A stretch of 48,636 bases of DNA from an uncultured Sutterella sp. (lineage in GTDB: Bacteria; Pseudomonadota; Gammaproteobacteria; Burkholderiales; Burkholderiaceae_F), in the NCBI GenBank assembly GCA_900315045.1, contig OMXR01000017.1:1-48636 (forward strand). The letters are read 5' to 3'. Shown piece after piece: positions 43,272-48,636 of this stretch. The translations under genes were made by a program, and so were the position numbers. The notes under the pieces are model-generated. The model was not told where the DNA came from. It saw only the letters and a list, made by a program, of their open reading frames with translations, and ran no database searches. Numbering within the stretch: the stretch's first letter is position 1; every line of letters starts with the position of its first letter.

Positions 43272-44075
43272 CTACGGGCTGTTCATGTAGCGGCGCCCGA
43301 CGACGAAATTCACCAGGGAAACGGGCAGGAGTCTCTGAAGAATGCAGACGGCTTTGTTTGCAAAACCGATGGCATAAAGAGGCTTGACCGTCTTTTTCAG
43401 CGCGATGTCCGCGATCAGGCGGGCAGCTGTCTGGACGGGCATTCCGTTCCGCTCATCCCGTTCCATCCTGCCGACGCTTTTGCCGATGATGCCTGAATAC
43501 ACGTCATCGCCGACAGGAGATTTCTCTCTGTTTCGGGTGAAGGATGTCGCAATGTCGCCTGGCTGAATCGCGCATACCGAGATATTGAATGCCTTAAGTT
43601 CGTTGGCTAGCGCACAGGTGTAGGAGTTCATTGCAGCCTTGCTTGCGCTGTAAAAGGCTTGGAACGGAATCGGTATGACGGCCGCGAGAGAGGAGATGTT
43701 CACGATCCGGCCCGAGCGCCTTTCCCTCATATGGCGGATGACAGCCCTGTTGACATTCACCATGCCGAAGAAATTGACGTCGAACTGCTTTTTGGCTTCG
43801 GCGCTTTCGGTAAATTCAACCGCGCCGGAAATGCCGAAACCGGCGCAGTTGATGACAAGATCGATCCGACCGTGCTCGTTCACGATTTTGTCAACGGCCT
43901 GCGTGACGCTTTTTTCATCCGTCACATCGACCCTCATATGGGTCGCAAGCCCCGACCCGGCCGCATCGCTCCTGCTGAACTCGTAAACCCTGAACCCTCT
44001 GGATGAAAGAATGCGGACTGTCTCCTTTCCGATGCCGGAAGAACCGCCGGTCACGAGACAGACCCGTTCGTTCAT
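43272..44075 (-). CDS. Short-chain dehydrogenase/reductase, candidate 3-ketosphinganine reductase
   Basis: A classical SDR of 267 residues: cofactor motif TGGSSGIG (residues 9-16), NCAGFG (76-81), the catalytic Ser in NISSLA and Tyr142/Lys146 in FYSASKAAM. The start at 44075 (MNERVCLVTGG) overlaps the stop of the serine palmitoyltransferase-like gene by 4 bp, so the two are translationally coupled. The position suggests it reduces the ketone product of that enzyme, but SDR specificity cannot be read from sequence. Its C-terminal 40 residues (VCILQRLLPVSLVNFVVGRRYMNSP) are hydrophobic and suggest membrane contact. Confidence 0.72.
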   Translation of the reverse strand: MNERVCLVTGGSSGIGKETVRILSSRGFRVYEFSRSDAAGSGLATHMRVDVTDEKSVTQAVDKIVNEHGRIDLVINCAGFGISGAVEFTESAEAKKQFDVNFFGMVNVNRAVIRHMRERRSGRIVNISSLAAVIPIPFQAFYSASKAAMNSYTCALANELKAFNISVCAIQPGDIATSFTRNREKSPVGDDVYSGIIGKSVGRMERDERNGMPVQTAARLIADIALKKTVKPLYAIGFANKAVCILQRLLPVSLVNFVVGRRYMNSP

Positions 44076-45259
44076 ACGCCGTGCTCCTTGAGTACCTCGT
44101 GGATGATGCCGACTGCCTCGTCGATGAGCTGGTGCGTGTGGGTCGACATCAGGCTGATGCGCAGCAGACACTCGCCAGGAGCGACGGCGGGCGGCAGCGA
44201 GCAATTGACAAAGACCCCCTTCTCATAAAGTTCTTTTGTGATGGTGAGAGTCTTAACCATATCGTAGGTGTAGATGGGAATGATCGGCACCTGATCGCCG
44301 CTCGATTCGCGCATCTTGATGCCGTATTCTCTGAGCTTCTGGCGCATGTATCTGGAATTGTCCTGAAGCGTCTGCACGAGCTGGGGATTGTTTTCCAGGA
44401 TCTCGAGCGACTTGATGGCCGATGCACAGCTTGCCGGGGTCATGGACGCCGAGAAGATAAACGGACGCGACGTATGCTTGACATAGTCGATGACCCTTTC
44501 GTCCGCCGCAATATATCCGCCCAGAGACGCAAGCGACTTGGAAAGCGTTCCCATGTAAATGTCCACTTTGTCTTCAAGTCCGAAGTACGATGCGGTTCCC
44601 CGGCCTCCCTTGCCCAGCACGCCAAGGCCGTGCGCATCATCAACCATGACTCGCGCACCGTATTTCTCCGCCAGCGCACAGATCTCCGGAAGATTCGCAA
44701 TATCGCCTCCCATGGAGAAAACCCCGTCCGTGACGATGAGGCTGCCGCAGTCTTCGGGCACTTTCTGGAGTTGGTTTTCAAGATCGGCCATGTCGTTGTG
44801 GCGGTACCTGAGCATCGTTCCGTACGAAAGCCTGCAGCCGTCATAGAGCGAAGCGTGATTTTCCTTGTCCATGATCACGTAATCGCGCTTGGTGACCATG
44901 GCGCTGATCAGTCCGAGATTCGACTGGAAACCCGTTGAGAAAGTCATTGCCGCCTGCTTGCCCAGGAACTTTGCAATTTTCTCTTCGAATTCAAGATGGA
45001 GTTTGAGTGTGCCGTTCAGGAAGCGCGACCCGGAGCACCCGGAGCCGTATTCCTTGTAGGCCTTGATGCCGGCTTCAATCACATCGTCGTTGATGGTGAG
45101 GCCGAGATAGTTGTTGGAGCCAAGCATGATCCTGCGCTTGCCTTCCATCGTAACAACCGTATCCTGCCTCGACTCAAGTGCATGAAAATAAGGATAAATG
45201 TTCATTGCCCTGGCCATGTCAGCCCGGGATTCCTTAAAGCACTTTGCAAAAATATCCAT
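44072..45259 (-). CDS. Alpha-oxoamine synthase of serine palmitoyltransferase type
   Basis: A PLP enzyme that condenses an acyl-CoA with an amino acid. The 395 residues follow the Bacteroides serine palmitoyltransferase pattern more closely than KBL or BioF. They show IYPYFHALES, GSGCSGSRFLNGTLKLHLE, HASLYDGCRLSYG, RHNDMADLENQLQK, VTDGVFSMGGDIANLPEI, VDDAHGLGVLGKGGRG, the PLP lysine Lys241 (GTLSKSLASLGGYI), and RISLMSTHTHQLIDEAV. His135 would stack on PLP. The product would be 3-ketosphinganine if serine and palmitoyl-CoA are the substrates. Cysteate or alanine as the amino donor are alternatives. The downstream gene is a reductase. Confidence 0.78.
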   Translation of the reverse strand: MDIFAKCFKESRADMARAMNIYPYFHALESRQDTVVTMEGKRRIMLGSNNYLGLTINDDVIEAGIKAYKEYGSGCSGSRFLNGTLKLHLEFEEKIAKFLGKQAAMTFSTGFQSNLGLISAMVTKRDYVIMDKENHASLYDGCRLSYGTMLRYRHNDMADLENQLQKVPEDCGSLIVTDGVFSMGGDIANLPEICALAEKYGARVMVDDAHGLGVLGKGGRGTASYFGLEDKVDIYMGTLSKSLASLGGYIAADERVIDYVKHTSRPFIFSASMTPASCASAIKSLEILENNPQLVQTLQDNSRYMRQKLREYGIKMRESSGDQVPIIPIYTYDMVKTLTITKELYEKGVFVNCSLPPAVAPGECLLRISLMSTHTHQLIDEAVGIIHEVLKEHGV

Positions 45260-45654
45260 TCGTCATTCCTTCCAATTAAGACGATAGCAAGCAAAAACCA
45301 CCGCCTGCGGCAGGCATTGAATCCGCCCCTCCCTCTGAATGTCATGGAGATGCAGGGAAAGATTCGCCTTCCGAGCGCTTTGTCGCTTCTCGACATGGCG
45401 TTTGCACACTATCGCATCATGCCGATTCTACAGGAAAAGCCTGTCAAGTCTCAGGGTTTGCCCCATGACTGCATGGTTGATGCGCAAGGATTTCTGTATC
45501 TTGACATTCGATGTATTCTCCCTCAGCCTCAAGATTCAGGGCAGCTTCGCCGAGCAGGTAACATATGGCTAGGAGATTGCGGTCCGATTTTGTTCCTGTG
45601 CGTCAGGAGCCGCAAAAGAATAATCCGAGATCATAGCTCGAGGTGTCTGAAGAG
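45260..45654. other. Intergenic region between the palmitoyltransferase-like gene and mutY
   Basis: About 395 bp between divergent genes without a supported gene. It contains a short hairpin (GCCTG-CGG-CAGGC at 45303-45315) in the untranslated leader of the palmitoyltransferase-like gene. Several TTGACA-like hexamers are present without well-placed -10 partners. Base composition is lower in GC than in the flanking genes. The open frames here have no ribosome binding site or recognisable content. Confidence 0.6.
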
Positions 45655-46656
45655 ATGGGAGAGGAAGAAAAGCAGGAATTTGCCGAGCGCCTTGTCGCAT
45701 GGCAGATCAGATTTGGCCGGCACGGCCTGCCCTGGATGACCGAAGATCCCTACCGCAGGTGGCTTTCCGAAGTCATGCTGCAGCAGACGCAGGTGAGCGT
45801 TGTGGTGGAGTACTTCGAGCGGTTCCTGAAGGTCTTTCCCAGCGTTCAGGCGCTCAGTGCGGCTAGCGAAGAGGATGTGATGCGGCTTTGGGCTGGGCTG
45901 GGCTACTACTCGCGGGCAAGAAACCTGCATGCTTGTGCGAAACGGGTGGTGGCTGAGCACGCAGGCGCCTTTCCTCGCTCGGTCGAACAGCTTGAACGGC
46001 TTCCGGGAATAGGACGCAGCACGGCAGGAGCCATTGCGAGTTTTTGCTTTCAGATTCCTGCGCCGATCCTTGACGGGAACGTGAGGCGCGTCTTTGCGCG
46101 TCTTGTCTGTCTGCCCGAGCCGGTGGACAGCGCAAAAGCTGTAAAAATGCTCTGGGCGATGGCTGAAGAGTGTGTCTCCCGCAGGGAGCCTGGCATCTAC
46201 AACCAGGCTCTGATGGATCTGGGGGCGATGGTCTGCACGAGATCCAGTCCGCACTGCGAGAGATGCCCCGTCAGAAGCTTCTGCAAGGCTCATGAGCAGG
46301 GGCAGACGGACCGTTATCCCGTTCCCAAGGTGAAAAAGCCGCTGCCGCTTATCGAGCGCAGCATGATCCTGTACAGGGTTGGGGACAGGGTGCTTCTCGT
46401 GCACCGCGAGGGGAAAGGAGTCTGGCGCGGCCTCTGGAGCCTGCCGGAGGCGGACGAGATTCCTCCGAACGCACAGATGGTCGGAGAGTTCAGTCACCGG
46501 TTCACGCACTACGCGCTCCATGCGCGGGTGTTCTCGGTTCCGGTCGGCCGGAGGACGGCGCCGGAAATTCCTGACGGCCGGTGGGTCAGCCGTCAGGAGA
46601 TGCAGACCGAGGCGATTCCTACGCCCGTGCGCCGGTTTCTGCTCCCGCTGGGCTAG
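45655..46656 (+). CDS. mutY: MutY, adenine DNA glycosylase
   Basis: MutY removes adenine opposite 8-oxoguanine. The protein (333 residues from ATG 45655) has the catalytic glutamate in SEVMLQQTQ and the helix-hairpin-helix LPGIGRSTAGAIASF. The catalytic aspartate is in ILDGNVRRVFARL, and the 4Fe-4S motif C-x6-C-x2-C-x5-C is CTRSSPHCERCPVRSFC. A Nudix-like C-terminal domain recognises 8-oxoguanine. An in-frame GTG at 45643 is a possible alternative start; GAGG at 45640 favours the ATG. Its TAG and the rapZ stop share the bases CTAG. Confidence 0.95.
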   Translation: MGEEEKQEFAERLVAWQIRFGRHGLPWMTEDPYRRWLSEVMLQQTQVSVVVEYFERFLKVFPSVQALSAASEEDVMRLWAGLGYYSRARNLHACAKRVVAEHAGAFPRSVEQLERLPGIGRSTAGAIASFCFQIPAPILDGNVRRVFARLVCLPEPVDSAKAVKMLWAMAEECVSRREPGIYNQALMDLGAMVCTRSSPHCERCPVRSFCKAHEQGQTDRYPVPKVKKPLPLIERSMILYRVGDRVLLVHREGKGVWRGLWSLPEADEIPPNAQMVGEFSHRFTHYALHARVFSVPVGRRTAPEIPDGRWVSRQEMQTEAIPTPVRRFLLPLG

Positions 46657-47567
46657 GCCGACTGGGACGCGTCCAGTTCCGCCTTCTCGGCCTTGCGGCT
46701 TAACTGGCGGTGCCTGACCACGGTGCCCGAGATGTCTGAAAAGCGCTTCTTGAGCGTCTCGGCGACGTAGACGCTCCGGTGCTGGCCGCCCGTGCAGCCG
46801 ATGGCAACCGTGAAGTAGTGGCGATGCTGGGACTCGAATGTCGGCAGCCACTTGCGGATGAAGCGGCTGATGTCCTCAATCATTTCCTGGACTTCGCTGC
46901 AATTGTCCAGATAGTCGATGATGGGTTTGTCCCTGCCGGTGTAGGGGCGAAGCTCCGGGTCATAGTACGGGTTGGGCAGGTTGCGGACATCGAACACGAA
47001 GTCTGCGGCAACCGGAATTCCGTGCTTGAAGGCAAAGCTCTCGAAAGCAATGGTCATCATGCTCTCGGGCGCATCGGAAAAGCGGCGTACCCACTCGCGT
47101 AGCGTGTTTGCCGGCAAATCCGACGTGTCGATGATGCACGCACCGATGGCAAGGGGGCTGAGCAGTTCCCGCTCAAAGGCAATTGCTTCGGGGAGCGTCT
47201 TTTCCTGCATGCCCGTGGGATTGGGGAGCGAAAGCGGATGCCGGCGCCGAGTCTCCGAATAGCGGCGCACTAGGCAGGGCGAGGAGGCCGTGAGAAAGAG
47301 CGTGCGAACGTCCCAGCCGTCCGATGCGAGGTTCGCAAGCTGCTCCTTGGCAAGCGGAATGCTGCTCTTGCTGCGGGCATCCACGGAGACGGCAACCCGT
47401 GTGTGGCCATGGTCCCGGAGGTCGCTGGCGACTCGGGTGAGGAACGACACGGGCAAGTTGTCGATGCAGTAAAAGCCGCTGTCTTCAAGCTGCCGGATCG
47501 CAATCGATTTTCCGGAGCCGGAAAGGCCTGTGACCACGACGAGACGGACGTTGGATGCTGAGGTCAT
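46653..47567 (-). CDS. rapZ: RapZ (YvcJ), nucleotide-binding RNA adaptor protein
   Basis: RapZ in enterobacteria binds small RNAs and directs their decay; in other bacteria its role is less clear. The 304-residue form from 47567 has Walker A VTGLSGSGKSIAI and the C-terminal domain with FVFDVRNLPNPYY, LRPYTGRDKPIIDYL, FTVAIGCTGGQHRSVYVAE and RHRQL, all family signatures. It follows ptsN on the same strand after 81 bp. The stop overlaps that of convergent mutY, so no transcriptional terminator fits between them. Confidence 0.95.
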   Translation of the reverse strand: MTSASNVRLVVVTGLSGSGKSIAIRQLEDSGFYCIDNLPVSFLTRVASDLRDHGHTRVAVSVDARSKSSIPLAKEQLANLASDGWDVRTLFLTASSPCLVRRYSETRRRHPLSLPNPTGMQEKTLPEAIAFERELLSPLAIGACIIDTSDLPANTLREWVRRFSDAPESMMTIAFESFAFKHGIPVAADFVFDVRNLPNPYYDPELRPYTGRDKPIIDYLDNCSEVQEMIEDISRFIRKWLPTFESQHRHYFTVAIGCTGGQHRSVYVAETLKKRFSDISGTVVRHRQLSRKAEKAELDASQSA

Positions 47568-47648
47568 GATGAACCACTCTTGCGTTGACTGCCTGGGAGA
47601 GCAGGGATGATGCCACGGAGCGCGGCCGGGCACAATCGGTTGTTTCGC

Positions 47649-48131
47649 CTATGGCTCTGGCTGCGGAGGATCCGGAGGATTCCAGTTTCCGATCAGCTGG
47701 CACAGTTCGAGGGGAGTTTTAGCCTTCATGAGCGAGATCTTGAACTCCGTGTTTTCAACAATGGAGCGGACCTCATGAACGATCTGGGGAAAGTGCGCGC
47801 TGCCTTCCTGAGGGATCACGACGACAAAAAAGAGCTTTGCCCGCCGGTTGTCAATGGCTCTCGTGTGCAGAGACTGTGTTGTCCTGATCACGGCAATGCG
47901 CAGCGTCGGAGCCGATCCGAGGCGCGCATGCGGCAGGGACACGCCGCCCCCAAGACACGTGTTGCCAAGCTTCTCCCGGGCAATGAGCGCGGTGAAAATC
48001 GTCTGATGGTCAATTCCCACGTCTTTTTCCAGCATGAGGCTGGCCGTTTCGATCACGCGCTTCATGCTGGTCAGATTCAGGTCAAGCGCGACATTGTCGA
48101 GTGTCAGAAATGAACTCAGGGTATTGGACAT
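47649..48131 (-). CDS. ptsN: PtsN, EIIA-Ntr of the nitrogen phosphotransferase system
   Basis: PtsN is the phosphoacceptor of the nitrogen-related PTS and regulates potassium uptake and other processes. The 160-residue protein has the phosphorylated His68 in GGGVSLPHARL, ALIAREKLGNTCLGGG ahead of it and the C-terminal helix LMKAKTPLELCQLI. It is between rpoN and rapZ, as in many proteobacteria. The C-terminus ends in a short proline-rich tail (NPPDPPQPEP). Confidence 0.94.
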   Translation of the reverse strand: MSNTLSSFLTLDNVALDLNLTSMKRVIETASLMLEKDVGIDHQTIFTALIAREKLGNTCLGGGVSLPHARLGSAPTLRIAVIRTTQSLHTRAIDNRRAKLFFVVVIPQEGSAHFPQIVHEVRSIVENTEFKISLMKAKTPLELCQLIGNWNPPDPPQPEP

Positions 48132-48178
48132 TGCTGTCTGCTCAGGAATAAGGGAGATCTGTTCAGGATCTTAGCCGA

Positions 48179-48636
48179 TCAGCTGGAGCGTTTGCGCTCG
48201 GACTTGGGCGCAATGCCTTCCATCTCGCGATATTTTGCAACGGTTCTTCTGGCAAGCCTGATCCCCTCGGCTGCCAGCGTTTCGGCGATCGCGGCGTCTG
48301 AAAGCGGATGCGAAGGATCCTCTGCGCGCACTAGGGAGCGGATCCTTTCGCGAGCCGCCTTCGAGCTGACCGACTCGCCCTCGGAAGACGAGGGCAGGGC
48401 GCTGCTGAAGAAATGCTTGAGCTCAAATGTGCCTCTGGGCGTCTGCATGTATTTGCCGGAAGTGACCCGGCTCACGGTCGAGACGGAAATCCCCAGCGAT
48501 CCGGCAATGTCCTTGAGGGTCATCGGGTGAAGCGCTCCATCCCCCCGGCGGAAAAAATCGGGTTGCTGGCGCAGAATTTCGCGGGCCACGGCAAGCAGTG
48601 TTGCGGCACGCTGCTCAAGCGCGTGAACAAAGCCCC
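48179..48636 (-). CDS. rpoN: RpoN, sigma-54 factor, C-terminal part
   Basis: RpoN directs RNA polymerase to -24/-12 promoters. The frame stays open to the window edge (FVHALEQRAATLLAVAREIL precedes the in-frame GTG at 48589), so only the last 152 residues are seen. They include LKDIAGSLGISVSTVSRV, TPRGTFELKHFFSSALPS and the RpoN box ARRTVAKYRE near the end. It is followed by ptsN after about 47 bp. Confidence 0.95.
   Translation of the reverse strand, partial: GFVHALEQRAATLLAVAREILRQQPDFFRRGDGALHPMTLKDIAGSLGISVSTVSRVTSGKYMQTPRGTFELKHFFSSALPSSSEGESVSSKAARERIRSLVRAEDPSHPLSDAAIAETLAAEGIRLARRTVAKYREMEGIAPKSERKRSS

Noticed and set aside
44072-45259. 2-amino-3-ketobutyrate ligase (Kbl) or BioF
   Set aside because: No tdh gene or biotin genes are adjacent, and the segments shared with Bacteroides serine palmitoyltransferase are more numerous than those shared with E. 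coli Kbl.
44996-45739. 247-codon plus-strand frame across the start of the palmitoyltransferase-like gene and the following intergenic region
   Set aside because: The first third is antisense to a well-supported gene and the rest has no domain or ribosome binding site.

Overview
The window reads as chromosomal DNA of a betaproteobacterium, most likely an anaerobic or microaerophilic gut member of the Burkholderiales (Sutterella or Parasutterella type). This is inferred from the gene content: an mlaFEDACB operon, a hisE-hinT-tatABC block, an rpoN-ptsN-rapZ block and high-GC codon use, combined with anaerobic functions (NapA nitrate reductase, Dcu dicarboxylate carrier, oxygen-labile class I fumarase, nickel-dependent racemase). 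No database search was possible.

Layout. Bases 1-99 look like the right end of an IS200/IS605-type element (tail of a TnpB gene plus the end hairpin). Bases 241-4001 hold the complete Mla lipid-transport operon. Then come tRNA-Met with a consensus promoter, aspS, a PflA-like radical SAM protein, a small HTH regulator and a large AsmA-like protein with a 120-bp tandem repeat (4103-10086). recX and recA lie on the minus strand, followed by a non-coding stretch with a 36-bp palindrome and a three-gene tRNA-Lys cluster. Bases 12663-15331 hold hisE-hinT-tatA-tatB-tatC on the minus strand, followed by hemB, engB, a secreted metallo-beta-lactamase-fold protein, ilvE and mnmA.

Bases 21007-26169 hold a compact nitrate reductase operon, napD-napA-napG-napH, in which the napH reading frame continues into a complete NapB-like dihaem cytochrome. 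A strongly folded region upstream of napD may be a molybdenum-cofactor riboswitch. A divergent dcu-type gene follows, then a secreted rhodanese and phosphomannomutase. Bases 30444-35578 hold a PEBP protein, ttcA and a nickel-pincer racemase system (larE, a short larC, larB, larA). aroD, hslR, class I fumarase and trpS come next. Three tandem secreted His/Pro-rich paralogues share a WCD-PRGYYP C-terminal motif (40482-41657). metK follows, then a translationally coupled pair made of a Bacteroides-style serine palmitoyltransferase and a short-chain reductase (43272-45259), a plausible sphingoid-base module. mutY, rapZ, ptsN and the C-terminal part of rpoN close the window.

Main candidates for something new: the NapH-NapB fusion, the serine palmitoyltransferase/reductase pair in a betaproteobacterium, the lar operon whose LarC lacks its second domain, the nap leader structure, the three His/Pro-rich paralogues, and the 36-bp palindrome beside recA.
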